Both the position numbers and the translations under genes were made by a program. DNA of 64,000 bases from positions 124,001 to 188,000 of the forward strand of contig JAUIRK010000168.1 of NCBI GenBank assembly GCA_030549495.1, read 5' to 3'. Under the pieces are notes generated by a model, which saw only the letters and a list, made by a program, of their open reading frames with translations, made no database searches and had not been told where the DNA came from. Positions 12,365-25,161 of this stretch are shown in pieces (position 1 is the first letter of the stretch; each line of letters opens with the position of its first letter). Source of the DNA: Nectonema munidae (taxonomy: Eukaryota; Nematomorpha; Nectonematoida; Nectonematidae).

Positions 12365-12530
12365 CAACTATACTATTACAAGTCACTCATACTCAGTGGT
12401 ACACATATCACTGTTTACTACAACAAGAACTCTCCTCGCTCTGAAGATTGTGGTTTTTTATTTGAAAAAGCTGATTGTCAGCCAAAATTTATAATCCTTT
12501 AACGCGGTGCCCAATAAATTACCCGACACA

Positions 12531-13946
12531 ACAATCTGCCTCTGAATGTTGCTATACTTAAAGACAAAGCCTTATACTTTGGAAAAGAACTTGGTTTAGA
12601 ACAATTTCAGGCATCAGATGGATGGCTTGATCGATGGAAAAAACGATACACGGTTTCATTTAAAGCTATTTCATGTAACTTATGCTTACATAATATGTAT
12701 AATAATATAAAGAAAGTCGAGATGTCACTATCGAGATGACTGCACCGTGGAAAAAAACGACTGTGCCGAACAATATTGTCAAATTACCCCCCTTGTGAAA
12801 TATACAATGCAGATGAATTTGGACTGTTTTATAGAGCGCTTCCCCAAAAGACATTGCATTTGAAAGGAGAAAAATGTAGCGGAGGAAAACACAGTAAGAT
12901 TTGATTAACTGGTCTTGTTGCTGCAAACGGGTGGAAAAAAGCTTCCTATTTTTGTGATAGGAAAATCAAAAGGCCTCGTTGTTTTAAACACTTACGAAGC
13001 ATACCTTGTCGCTACCATGGCCAAAATAAAAGCTGGATGAACTTTGAGCTTTTTGAAGAATGGGTAAGAGAGCAAGACAAAAACTTTGAAAGAGAAGGCA
13101 GAAAAATAGCGTTAATTATCGACAACTGTCCAGCCCACCCTTCAATTGAGAATCTCAAATCAATTCATTTTTATTTTCTGCTACCTAATGCAACATCAGC
13201 TTTACAGCCAATGGATCAAGGAGTGATTAGATCTTTAAAAGCTAAATATCGTACTCGAGTCATCAAAAAGAGCATTGCCGCAATTGATCAAGGAAAGCAA
13301 GTAACGCCCATTTCTATCCTTGAAGCAATGAAAATTCTTGTCCTTTCTTGGGGTGACGTTACTTCAAGTACAGTTGTTAACTGTTTCAGAAAAGGAGGGT
13401 TTTTAGAAACAGTTATTTCTGAGGATGATATTGCGTTCTCTCACTTAAACTAAGTGATAGATGAGCTTAAGCAACGGGATAAAAAAGTTATGACCGGAGC
13501 TTTCGATGTCCAGTAGATGATGATGTTGCTGTAACAGCCAAAGGGTTAACCGATGCAGAAATACTTGATGAGATCCAAGGTGATGCGATGGATGTGGAAA
13601 ATGATGAAGAAAAAGCACGGCTAAAGATGAAGTCTCTGTTAAACCTTCAAATGAAGATGTGCGACAAGCTATTGAAACACTTTTTACATATTCACTATTT
13701 ATAGGAAGTAACAATAACGGATTTTACTAAAAATCTCAAAAATCAATAAAAAAGTTCTTAAATGAATAAAATATCTTTAAAATCAATATAATTTATTGAA
13801 TACAAATATTAATACATTTTTAAAAATTAAAAAGTCGTACTCGTGAAAAAAGTTTGAGTTATTGATACTTCGGATATATCGGACATTCGATAAGTCGGAC
13901 GAATTTCATGTCCCCCGTGAGGATCCGAGTTATCGGGATTCTACTG
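12531..13946 (+). mobile_element. Tigger/pogo DNA transposon, 5' truncated
   Basis: The transposase runs left to right. A CENP-B-type helix-turn-helix appears as FGKELGLEQFQASDGWLDRW (~12,575-12,640). The DDE_1 catalytic domain follows, with Asp codons in NADEFG (12,812-12,814), IIDNCPAHP (13,121-13,123) and LQPMDQGVI (13,214-13,216). The longest open piece is 13,037-13,453 (138 residues). An in-frame TGA-type stop near 12,905 and a shift near 12,940 interrupt the frame, and the acidic C-terminal tail (13,460-13,710) also shifts. The right terminus read inward from 13,946 is CAGTAGAATCCCGATAAC, followed outside by TA. The N-terminal HTH and left terminus are missing; homology starts abruptly at ~12,531. 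Confidence 0.88.
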
Positions 13947-13949
13947 TAT

Positions 13950-15540
13950 TTTTCTTTATTATTATAAGAGAGCTTGCTATTAGCAAGTTGTGTACGTGAA
14001 ATTAAAAATCAGGGCTCTAAACTACGGCAAAATTTGTAGAACGGTTCTAGGAAAGTCTCTGAATGCGAAAAATCACTGAAGTAAATTCCATGGAAAATCT
14101 GTGAAGTAAGTTTTCACGCTCTGTGCATAAGCCGCTCTCCCTTTCTCTATCTTCCTCTGTGTTACACTTTCACTTTTCTCACTCACCAAAGTGTGACATC
14201 TACGCCAATATAGTCGTCACTACGCTGGGAAACAATTTATAAAAGAGATGAGGAAATTCAATGTTATCATCCCTTATTACTATTTAGTTATACTAACTCG
14301 GGCATTATTAGAACATAAGTCAGTACTATTATTTTCACATGTGTAGATTTTCCCACAATCATTCTCGCTCTCCTCACTTATTGTAATTAGTGCTGCAATA
14401 AAAATATTCTCTATTTTTACTCTTCGTTTATCCTTTTTAACAAGAAGCATTTTCCAATAAAGACTACGTATTTGCCCTGAATGAGGATTACTGTTTAACT
14501 TTGGTTAATTTGTGGTCAAATATTTGTTTTATCATTTGTGAACATTTCAGTGTTATTTAGTTTATTTCGACACTACATTTCCTTAATATATTTAAGCGCA
14601 ATCGAATGAATAATTTTTTGTTTATATAATAATGATTTAATTCAACAATAAATTTTTTATACAAATTGTTGTAAAATGATATGGTGAAGAATATTATTAT
14701 GTCCTAATCTAAATAAAGATAGCACTTTTCCTTAGTTTAATTCCTTTTTCTTATTTTATTCTTCCCTTTGTTTAATAATAATTAAAATGACAGCTTTGGA
14801 CTTTATATCTAAATAGCACCTCTATTGTTTGGCTTACAAATTTGCTATCAGCTTGTACTCTGTACTTCATATAGTATATCTAATTTTGCTCTTTGTGCAA
14901 TATATATTCGAAAAAATCTTTTGAGATTTATTTAGCTCAGAATTTAAACGATGTCAGAGCTTTTCTCTTGAAGAGAATCTCTTTGTTGATCTTGGATTTT
15001 TTTTATCAATATCATATGTTCATCAGGTGATAAGAACAGATATCACTCTGAATATTTGTTAACTAATCCTTTTTCAAAATTCGTCTTCTTCATGAAATCA
15101 ATATCTCCTTTTTTCAATTACAAAAAGTTGTCCACCTTTATCATTTAAAAGACTCTCTATTTCTTAAAGAAGGAAACAATTGGTCAAATACAATTGACAT
15201 TTATAAAAAAAAATGTTGAGGATAGCTATATCATAACGTATGGGTTGGGTGTCTCTCATAGTTATGATAACTCTAAATGCTTGAAAATTTTCAAATCATT
15301 TTCTTTGTGAATTGATGATTGAAATATTACGAGTTATTATTTAGTTTTTCTTATGAGCACGCGTTCTCTTTTCAATGTGCCTTCAGGTCCCTTACTTCTC
15401 TTAAACTAAAATCTTTGTACTATAATAAATAACAATTGTAAAAAAACTTGACAAATGATTTTTTAAAAAATAACTTATTTTTATCAATTCGATTGACACC
15501 TTTACTTTTTCATTTTTATATTTTAAATGTAAAGGATATT
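13950..15540. other. AT-rich spacer
   Basis: No gene, terminal repeat or RNA signature was recognised between the Tigger end and the tandem array. Confidence 0.4.
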
Positions 15541-15599
15541 TTTAGTGAGAATTTTATCTTCAATCAAAATCTTAATTGTGATTTCAATCAAAAATCTGT

Positions 15600-16950
15600 T
15601 TTTTTGATTTGAATTTTTAACAAAATTCTGTTTTATTCAGAATTTGATTTTTTCAAAATGTAAAATTTTATTGATAATTATAAAACATGCTGCCACTCAA
15701 ATTGCGAAAATTAGGTTAAGAAAATTAACTGAGCAAAAAAAATTAAAAACAAAAAATATATTTAATTTAAAATATGAAAGTATTATTATGAAATAATTTT
15801 CAGGCATATATCACTAATTCTATTTACACTTTGACACATTTTTTCAAGGAAATGGTAAAAACTTCGCCAAAAAATTGTATCAGTTAGTTTAAATATTTTA
15901 CTTAAAATGTGAATGAACGTTTTTGAAGAAAATTTTCAGGCAAAAATAACAAATTTTATTGCCATTTTCACATCCTAAATTACGAAAACTGAGTCCACAA
16001 ATGAAATCAGCATGGTGATCTAGTATAAAATATATATTTTATTGAAAATATAAATAATATTCTGGGAAAGAATTTTTAGTCGTCATCCATGGATATGTCT
16101 GCCATTTTCACACTCTAATTGCAAAAAATGATTCGAGAAATAAAATTAGGATGTTCGATTTATTTAAAAAAAAATATATTTTATTTAAAACGTAGATAAA
16201 TGTTTTGGAGACACTTTCTCAGACGTAAACATCAAATTTTATTGACACTTTTAGACATTTCCAAATCCTAAAACTGAGTTGAGAAACGACATCAGAATGA
16301 TGGAATTTTAATTAATATTCATTGAGAATATTTTCAAATGTAAACCACAAAATTGATTAATACTATCTGATATTTTGACATTCTTTTTGCAAAAAATAAC
16401 TCCACAATTTAATTTGGCATGCTTGATTTAGTATAAAAATATATATATATTTAAATTTTAAATAATATTTTTAGATACAACTTTCACGCCTAAACCACAC
16501 ATTTGATTGACACTTTCATAATTTTTCACACACTAATTGCGAAATTTGAGTAGCAAAAGGAAGTGAGAATGATTGATTTAGTATAAAAAGATATATTTTA
16601 TTTAAAATTTGAATAATATTCTTAGAAAAAATTTTCGATGTAAACCGCAAAATTGATTAATACTTTTTGACACCCTAATTGAAAAATTGAAATAGGTAAA
16701 ATGAAGTCAGGATGATTGATTTAGTATAAATATATATATTTTATTAGCATTCGTAGATACAATTTTCATGCGTTAACCGCAAATTTCATTGACACTTTAA
16801 AAAAATTTCATACACTAATGGCGAAAACTTTTGAAATTTTGAAAAATTATAGTTGATATAAAAAAGTTATTTTATTTAAAATTCGATTTAATGTTTTCAT
16901 AAGCAATTTCATCATCAATAAAAATTTTGATTGACATTTTCTACAAAGTT
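15600..16950. repeat. Degenerate tandem array, ~132-150-bp unit
   Basis: A landmark resembling GATTTAGTATAAAAATATAT recurs at about 15,735, 15,881, 16,017, 16,157, 16,293, 16,425, 16,575, 16,718 and 16,853, a spacing of roughly 132-150 bp. Between landmarks each unit carries, in the same order, TTTTATTTAAAAT, a TTTTCAGGCGTAAACC-like word, AATTTTATTGACACTTT and CACTAATTGCGAAAA. Copies differ by substitutions and indels, so the array is old. No coding potential is seen. Outer limits are approximate. Confidence 0.72.
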
Positions 16951-17199
16951 ATCATGTTTATTGGAAAAATATAAAGCACATCAAAAAAGATTTAAACAAA
17001 CGGTGAAAATATATAAACAAAGTAAAAGTAAAAAATAAAGAAATACAATTTGTAGGATGTTTACAAGGCCCTTTAGACCGTTTGGTATACACCCAGATTG
17101 AGCGTATAGGTATGGTATAACAATGAAACATTGTATATATATATATATGAACATTAGCAGAAAAAATGTAACTCAATTGAATTTTAGTGGAATGTTTTT

Positions 17200-18115
17200 C
17201 TGACAAGAATAATAGTTTTTTATGTTACAAAAAAAATTTTATAGCATGAAAGAAAATGGGGTTTTATTTATTTTATTTTTTAATTTAATAAATATAAAGT
17301 AAAAAAATTGAGTAGGAAAACACCTTGTTCCAAAAAAACATCATTTATAAGTAGTAGTTTGTTTATATTTGTGTAATTTAAAAATAGGTAATTTCATAAG
17401 ATGTGAGTTATTTAGGGGATAGGCATGTAAACTTTGTGTATCAAGTTTAAGAGTTTCGTAAATACATAGGGTAACATAATATGAATATATTTGTAAAGCA
17501 ATAAGCCAATAGATTTATAGTAGATTTCAGTCAATTTTAGTAACTCATTGTCATAAAAGATCTGATTAGTATGACATGTTTCCTAAAAATGACAAGTAAT
17601 GTTTTTTTGTAAACATACAAGACTAGAAATGCCAGAATGCCCTCAATTGATGACACTATAGGTTATATGTGGTAGCAAAAGAGTTTTATACAAAAGAATA
17701 TTTATTTTAACAGGTAAAATAATTCTTGTCTTTTTTAGCATACATATTACACTTGATACCTTACTACTTAAATACTGTATATTCCATGTCAACTTTTTAT
17801 TTATAATCAGACCTAAGAAGTTAAAATGTTCAACACATAAATGTTGTTCACTGTCGTAAAATGCATAACTTTTGTTTTTGTATTATTCACAAATAACTGA
17901 TTCAAAGTGATCCAATCATATACTTTTTGGAGATTAACATCCAAGGATATTTGAGCTGATTTATAATCCAAATCACGATCAAGGGAAACAATAATTGAGA
18001 TGTTGTCAGCAAATAAAAATACATCAATATTTGGGTTTGCGTTAAATATTAAATTTATATATATACGAAAAGAGTAAGGGAACAAAGATTCATTCTTGCG
18101 GTACACCTGAAGTGA
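17200..18115 (-). mobile_element. LINE (CR1/Jockey-like) RT remnant
   Basis: The minus-strand frame at 18,106-17,813 reads VFLFADNISIIVSLDRDLDY, the RT FADD-type box with Asn for the second Asp, followed by VYDWITLNQLFVNNTKTKVM. Continuing leftward in other frames are LLPHITYSVIN and ELLKLTEIYYKSIGLL, the standard ORF2 C-terminal blocks. The same block order appears in the copy at 47.8 kb. The altered catalytic box and several stops mean it is dead. The 5' part is absent. Confidence 0.75.
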
Positions 18116-18747
18116 CAGATGACTCGGTTGATCTAAAATTAACTAATTGTGAAAATAGTAGAAAAAGACTTTATTACGTACTTCATAAGCTTTATTTTTT
18201 TATATTTTTCCTTTTCACTTTTATATGGAATATATAAACAAAGCTATAGACGATGCCAAATTGAAGGATTTTAAATACTTAATTTCGAACAGAGTTAGTA
18301 AAGAAAACATAGCCTTCTAGATAAATTAAATTCTAGCTATGACATTAAACACAACTTACTTAAAAATATAGAAGATAAAATTGACATTAAACACTACTCA
18401 CTTAAAACATAAAAGAGAAAATAGAAAAATTATGTAAAAAAGAAAATTATATTAAAGAAAATACAAATAATCTTAACATAAAATAAATTTAACAACAAAG
18501 TAACTTCTTTAGAAGCATTAAATACGGAAGCAACTAACAAGATTATAATAAAAAATAATAAATTTTATTTTCAAACGATCTTTATTGGTTAAAACTGTGC
18601 TAGAATTGCTTTAAATATGGGCACATAGCAAAATATTGTTTGAATAAAAAAGTTATTCAAAATGTGGCCATTTTAACGATAAAAAAAATCAAGAAAAAGT
18701 GTGTAATAATTGGAAATAAAAATGCTGAACGTAGGTTGTATTAATTG

Positions 18748-19745
18748 CAGGGCCGTAGCGAGAAGGGGCAGTAGGAGGGGGCGTGCCTCTCCAACTTCCT
18801 CTTGTGCCCCCGACTTCCTATTATTTTCTTCCTTTTTTACATTGCCTGAATCACCGGCTTCATCTTGTTGGGATAACTGTAGATGAAGTTTCAAGATGCA
18901 TTACTGTGTGTAAGCTCATTTACAATTTTATCAGAAAGCAATGTTGAGAAAATTCAAAGGATTATGAATCAAAGATGGACAGGATATTTTGATTCAATCA
19001 ACTCTATAGTCAAAAACTACGAAAATCTTTTATATTTTAAAGAATGTTCTTTATCCGATAATAATCACGAAATAATTATCGAAGCTCAAAGTCTCTCGAT
19101 GCAAATACAGAAAAAACCGTTCATAACATAACATATTTTATAAGCAAAAAGAAGTTCAAACCTATGAAAATTGCATCAAAAAATAATAACTTCAAATAAT
19201 GAGATATTTGAGTTTTCATAAGACGAAATATCACAAGTGTAAAAACTTGAGATGACTCCAATGGAAGTCATTTTTAAATATATTTAATGTTGGTGCATCC
19301 ACAATATTTTGAGGTGAAAACAGTTCATATTTGTTTTGAATCTCCTGTTCAAGGTCCTTAAAATTTTAATTCCTATTAACACTTATGCCCAGTTACTTTA
19401 AAATACTCAAATACTCATGATATACTTTTTTTAAAATTTAACTTCTATGACGCACAAGAGAAAAAAACCTTGATTCTGCTATCATATTTAGATTCATATA
19501 CAAAAAATATTGATACTGATTAATTGGTCAAGAAATTTTCTAACAAAACAAGAAGAATTCAACTTTTTTGAGAGAGCATCTAGTTTTTACAAAATGAGAT
19601 AAGTTTTTTTTCTATAAATAATTGTTTTATTTATTCATTACTTATTTTTAAAAGCATTAAATTTCCCACTTTTAAATCAAAATATTCAGGCCCCCTCAAC
19701 TTCCTCTTGTGCCCCCAACTTCCAATTTCTGGCTACAGCCCTAAA
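18748..19745 (+). mobile_element. hAT (TTF/DUF4371-type) transposon, deleted copy
   Basis: The left end CAGGGCCGTAGCGAGAA and the right end (read inward) TAGGGCTGTAGCCAGAA are inverted copies. Flanks ATTAATTG (18,740-18,747) and TTTAATTG (19,746-19,753) agree at 7 of 8 positions, but the exact right boundary is uncertain by about 3 bp. Inside, 18,883-19,131 reads KIQRIMNQRWTGYFDSINSI, a conserved segment of TTF-finger/DUF4371 hAT transposases. The zinc finger and most of the catalytic domain are missing. A LINE 3' end is nested at 19,127-19,400. G- and C-rich end sequences relate it to the 3,947-4,146 MITE. Confidence 0.66.
19127..19400 (-). mobile_element. LINE 3' end nested in hAT copy
   Basis: On the minus strand, NIVDAPTLNIFKND (the ORF2 C-terminal FKNRL block) is followed by CATAGGTTTGAACTTC and a TATGTTATGTTATG tail that ends at the junction with the hAT coding sequence near 19,127. 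It is the same tail family as at 6.35 and 7.74 kb. The insertion is 5'-truncated. Confidence 0.62.
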
Positions 19746-19749
19746 TTTA

Positions 19750-21560
19750 ATTGTTCTAAAAATATTGATTTCAATCATAATGCTTTATCTCCTGATTGTA
19801 CTAGAAGAATAAGAATTCAAAAGAGTATTTATTAAGAAATATATAGAGACCTTAATAATTCAGACAAGTTAGATGAGGGTGAAGAATTCTTAAACTACAA
19901 TCTGCATAATATATTGAACTCAGATTTTAGTAATTTATTGTTGCACTATACAAATTTTGAAAACTAATTTTTCTAATTTAATACAAGTGAAAAATATTTA
20001 GTTCTGTCAATTATCTCAACAAAACATATAATATTTGCTCTAATTGGTGCATGTAGATAAATTTCTTCTTCTTCTCACTGACGGCTTTGTCACCGAATAT
20101 TGGAAAATTAGTAGCCTCCTTGATCGGTCACAGGGAATAGATTGGTATATTTCTTGTTTTGTAAATGTAAATTTATAAGTGGGTTAGGTGTTTAATGGGA
20201 AAAAATTTTTTTAATTTCTTTGGGTGTATCAATTTAAGGGGCAGAGTTAGAGAGAAGAGAGGGATAAAAACTTAAATTAGTGTAGGGTCCAAACCATTTT
20301 GCATTTAATAAAAGAAGGCCATGACCAGAATGAGGTTTAGAAACCCTGTATGAGGTTTTTGATTATGTGTCTAGTAAAGAGTCTTAACGATTTAAAATAT
20401 ATCAATGATTATTATTGTTTGTAACTCTTATAAAAAGAATGTTTGTAATTCCTATAAAAAGGTAAGAATGCTTTTTGTGATTTTCAATTCTTAATAAACA
20501 TCGATACTTAAACTTTAACGCTTCAACTCCCTCCAATTTAATTTTAAAATGAAGAAACTTTCTTCCACTTCGCTGCCTCCTTTGTGAGAATTCATCAAGT
20601 GTACGTCTCACAAAGAATACTTTATTTTAGAAAAAAGAGCCTTCACTTTAATCATCATTGAGGTGTGAGTAGAATTTTCTCATTCAGTGCTTCTTTCACA
20701 CAAATTTATGTATTCAACAAAAATATCTTGATCCTTCAATGATATTGCGATTCCTGCACTATAGAGATATGGCGTTTGTTATTCTCTATGAAAATAGCTC
20801 TTTGAAACGCTTCAAAAATAAGTGACTGGAAAGAGAAAGAATAGAAACTCGATTAAAACTACTCATATACGTGTTTAATCCACTAGTTAGATCGATTTAA
20901 TTACTTGAATTCTTTATTTATTTATGATTTTTTAGTTCCAAACATTCTAACTCATTTTTTTTAAAAAACATAAAATATTCTGGTTTTTGGTTCATACTTA
21001 AATACTTTATGATTTTTTAGTTGAATCCCTTTAAATTCTTTACACTAATTATGATTTTTTATTCTTAAACATTAAAAATTTTTAAATGATTTTTTTACTG
21101 TGTAAGAAAGGATTGAATTGTTTTAACAAAAACTTATAAAATTATAATATTTAATCTATTTGAGTTGTTTTATCCTTTTGGTATTATTGGTTTTCGAACA
21201 GTAAACATCTGTTTTTTTTTTGGAAGGAATTTTCATACAACTTAACACTTTGATGGCTAATCTTTAGATTTTTTCAATGGAATTTTATTTAAAGCTGCAG
21301 ATTTTCATTTCTTGGGACATGGTTAAAGTAGATAATTTTTATTTCCTTGTTCACTGGTGGTGACCCATTGTACTTGTAACAAAAACTAAAAAAAGTTATT
21401 TAAGAGATTTAGAAAGTTTTAAAATAAAAAAATCATAATTAATACAAGGGATTTAGTACAATTTCCCAATCTGAGTCCATATGGCGAAAATAGGGCATAA
21501 AAATTTTAGGTTGGCCATAGAAAAATTATATTTTTAGAGATAAACATGTCAAATATGTCA
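19750..21560. other. Spacer, nothing assigned
   Basis: No gene is supported. A less AT-rich stretch at ~20,060-20,140 may belong to an unidentified repeat. Open frames such as 20,402-20,611 (minus) show no signature. Confidence 0.4.
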
Positions 21561-21569
21561 GCCACAGAA

Positions 21570-23560
21570 AAATTGAAACATTAAGACAATATATACAAAC
21601 TTATCTACAATTAATACTACTATAAAAAATCTAAATCAAAAGAAAGCCTACACCTATCCTTTAACATTCTCATATGCCCGTTTACAGCATTTAAATACTA
21701 AACTTGTAGATTTCAAAAATTTAGATAAAAACAGTTACTTTCACTAAATCACTTTTCAGTAAGAAAAAAGAAACTTGGGTGAGTCTAGAACTTTTGAATC
21801 TCATTAAACTGAGGAATAAATGACATCATAAGTGGAAAAACTTGAGAAGAAATGATATCAGAGAGAAGTTTGTCAGAAATAGGGTAAAATATCTGGTCAA
21901 GTCTTTAAAAAGGAAATACTATGAAAATTTATTCATTGATTGTAAGGATAGCAAGAGAACTTAGAAAATAATTAACACAATCATAAAACCTCAAAATAAA
22001 AATTCTGAGGCTTTATCTATAAGTGTTGATGGTTTAAAAATTAACTGCCAAAAACTTTGTGTACTTTTTTTATGATCATTTTTCTAATAACTTCGCCACA
22101 GAATCTGATCATTTATTTCGTGTAGAGTGTTTATAACAAGAAACAAATTTATTTTATTTTCATGAAATTTCTTTGAATGATGTACTTTTGGCCATTAAGA
22201 ATATAAAAATTCGAAATGCGTAGATATTTATGGGCTTTCAATGTCTGATCTAAAATGTTTCCAAAATTTTATTTCGCCTATATTAATGGTGGCCATTAAT
22301 TCCTGTTTGAAAATGAATATCCTTCCTAGCATCCGAATTACTCCGATTCATAAAAAAAGGTGACAAAAGCGATACAAATAATTATAGACCAATAACTATT
22401 TATTCCATCTCCAAAATTTTTGAAAAATTTTACATACACAAATCAATACTTATTTCAGTCTGAACAACCTTTTTTCTGGTTTTCAATTTGGCTTCAGAAG
22501 ATCTTATTCTACTGAACTCTTTCATGCTTATTTTATTAATATCATAATTAATTGTATCAAATCTAAGAAAGATATTAAGGTTTTTCGGAAAATTCTCTTA
22601 AATTTGTTAAGTCTTATTTGACTGATAGACACCAGTGTTTTTCTTTGAATGATTGTATTTCTCAAAAAAAGAAAATGGTTTCTGGTGTACCCCAAGGGTC
22701 TATTATCGGTCCTCTCTTTTTCAATATTTATATTAATGATCTCCCTAATTCTCTTGAAGACATAAAATTACTTATGTATGCTGATGATGTAACTGCTATT
22801 TTTTCTGCAACTAATATGACTGAATCTTTTCTTTTTGAAAACTACCTAATTACAAAATGGTTTCGAAACAACAACTTAACTGCAAATTATAATAAATCAT
22901 TCAGTATGGTTTTCTCGTACAAGTTCGATATTAAAAAAATTGATGACTTCTTAAATGGAATCGGATTCAAAAAAGTTTTAAATTTTAATCTTTTGGGATT
23001 AATCATAATTTGTCTTGGAATACTCATATTTCTTCTGTTTCCCATAAGCTAGCTTATATTACTGCATCTTTAAAAATTGATAAAAATATTTTACCTACAA
23101 AAATAATGTTAACTCTCTATAAGACGTTGTTTTTGCCACACATTACATACAGTATGTTTAATTGAGGTCAAACTAGTGATAATACTCTTTATCGTCTATA
23201 AAATAAAGTGCTAAGACTGATATTTAGCTGGAAAAAACATTCTCATTCTAACTCTCTTCTTGTATATAACTCAATATTGAAATTGAATTTTCTTCTTCCA
23301 AGTCCTTTCAATAAATTCATTTACGAAAATATTGGAAAAAACCGAATATCTCCTCGACATCCTAAAACAATGATTCTGCCTTATTACAAATGTTCAAAAT
23401 CCAGACAATCGTGCTTAGTGAAAGATTTATTTAATATAAAAAAAACTATTCCATCTTTTTTGAAAATATTGAAAAAACGGAAAGTAGTGAATTTTCCATA
23501 ATTAAAGCCTACAGTAGTGTGGTTTGAATCAATATTTAGAAAAAAGATATGAAATGAATG
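21570..23560 (+). mobile_element. LINE RT remnant, longest in window
   Basis: From left to right: the pre-RT linker ELLNLIKLRN and VKYLVKSLKRKYYENLFIDC (~21,795-21,950), NTIIKPQNKNSEALSISVDG (~21,970-22,030), ITPIHKKGDK...NNYRPI (~22,340-22,400), FSGFQFGFRRSYSTELFHA (~22,480-22,530), then an open piece at 22,618-23,052 with SGVPQGSIIGP and LLMYADDVTAIF (intact YADD box), and a C-terminal piece at 23,208-23,501 with LRLIFSWKKHSHSNSLLVYN. The order is standard for non-LTR ORF2. The endonuclease domain was not recognised. At least five interruptions. It is in the CR1/Jockey/I assemblage; the clade is not decided. Confidence 0.85.
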
Positions 23561-23574
23561 ATATTTCTTCAATA

Positions 23575-23849
23575 ATAATTGAAATGAAAAGATTTCACCA
23601 AAACTTTATGATTTGCTTCAAAATTCACAATTAACGACAGTAGAAGTTGAACGATCTATTTCTTTGTTGAAAAAACTTTTGGCTAAAGACTAAAAATTTT
23701 TTCATGATAATGTTTTTAAATATTTTTCTTTATATTATAATAAAAATATTTAGTTTTAGAATAAAATTTATAAAGTCAACTAAAGGTCATTTTTTATTTT
23801 CATTAGGTCAACTTTTTCGAAATTTTTAAGTCAACTTTTGTTGCCCCTA
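23575..23849 (+). mobile_element. hAT 3' fragment with right terminus
   Basis: The plus-strand frame reads KLYDLLQNSQLTTVEVERSI and then SLLKKLLAKD, followed by NVFKYFSLYYNKN: the hAT dimerisation domain, with the usual (A/V)xxER(S/D)FS motif seen as VERSIS. The right terminus read inward from 23,849 is TAGGGGCAACAAAAGTTGAC. This end is very like that of the MITE at 25,810, so the two are probably kin. The 5' portion is not present; the neighbouring LINE lies directly to the left. Confidence 0.7.
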
Positions 23850-23859
23850 AATGACTAAA

Positions 23860-25010
23860 GCCAATAAATTAATTAAATTTAAATTAATTTGGATTTAAGA
23901 TTGATTTTACTCGTGAAAATTGACCTAAAATGTGTTGTATAATTTTTTTTCCCAATTATTATTAATATTATATTATTGTAAGAGATCATGAAATATTTCA
24001 TAATTTGCTTTAACTTTCAAGGTACCTTTCGGCAAAAATGATAAAAAAGATATGAAATAACCCTGGATATAAATCACTTTAAGTTTCTTACCAACTCAAA
24101 TATTTTATTTGACGAGATCATTTAAAAGTTAAAGGAAGTTTTCTATTTGTGTTTCGACCTCTTTGATAAGATCCTCATTTAAATGAAACAATATATGTTA
24201 CAGAATGGAGGAGTCAAAAACTGTTACATATATTTTTGTGAACTCTTCAATAATTAAAAACTTGCTTATTGTTAACTTCTGGGATTTTTAGAAAATCAAG
24301 TTTATTTACAAAAAAATAGACCATGGTTGACCTAATTAACTGGAACTTCTTTACACAAATCTTTATAAAAAAAGACCATTAACTTGTTTCAAAAGAAGTG
24401 GTATTTGAATAGAAATTTCCCTTTATTGACGTTCTCAAACTATTTTCCAAATTAAGAAGTAACATTGCACTAGAGCGCCTCACTAAAAACAAAAAAACTA
24501 TTTTTACTATTTTAATGACATCCTAAATTCTTTAAAATATTTTTTTAAAGATTGTTATAATTACAGAAGCAACAATTCTGGATATATATAATGAAATTTA
24601 TTATAGTATTCTTTACGTAATTCTGACATAGATAAGTTGGAACAGGTTTGTACATAGATTTGTACAAAAATGTGTATAGATTAATTTCTCTTTAGTCCAT
24701 ATATAAAAGGAAAACCAATTTCTATAATCTTTCATATCTGAAGTACCACTCTTCTTTCGCGCATATCGACTAATTTGAGCACGGGCAATCGTATCCACTA
24801 CTCCCATGATGTGTAGCCCAATTTTAAAAACAGAACATAGATAAAATTAAAATGTACAATATAGATCACTAATTTTGCAAAATCTTGACAGTTTTGATAT
24901 GATAGCATAATTTTTCTGCAAATTTGCTATGCGAGAAGAAAAAGGAGAGGTTTAGGGGCCTCATTCATTCTTCAGAACCGTGGTTGAGAACCGCTAGTAC
25001 CCTTTGCATT
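23860..25010. other. Spacer with one orphan hAT-like end
   Basis: Mostly featureless. At about 24,972-24,994 the minus strand reads TAGCGGTTCTCAACCACGG, a typical hAT terminus, but no partner end or duplication was found, so it may be a solitary relic. Confidence 0.35.
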
Positions 25011-25019
25011 GCATTTGTA

Positions 25020-25161
25020 TTAATAACCCTTTCGTGACCAGTGTATCATATATGATACAAAAAACAATTTTACATTCCGCTGCTTTTTCAAATAGTTTTG
25101 TATATGAATCTTCTACTTTTTAATAAATATCGTCTGATTTTTCTGGTCACGAAAGGGTTAA
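25020..25161. mobile_element. piggyBac-like MITE flanked by TTAA
   Basis: TTAA at 25,020-25,023 and 25,158-25,161 bracket ~134 bp whose ends are near-perfect inverted copies: CCCTTTCGTGACCAG on the left and CTGGTCACGAAAGGG on the right (15/15). The left copy has two extra bases (TA) after TTAA. Identity continues outside TTAA as ATTTGTATTAA on both sides, so the true ends may lie further out. Non-coding. TTAA plus a CCCTTT-type terminus is the piggyBac pattern. Confidence 0.68.
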
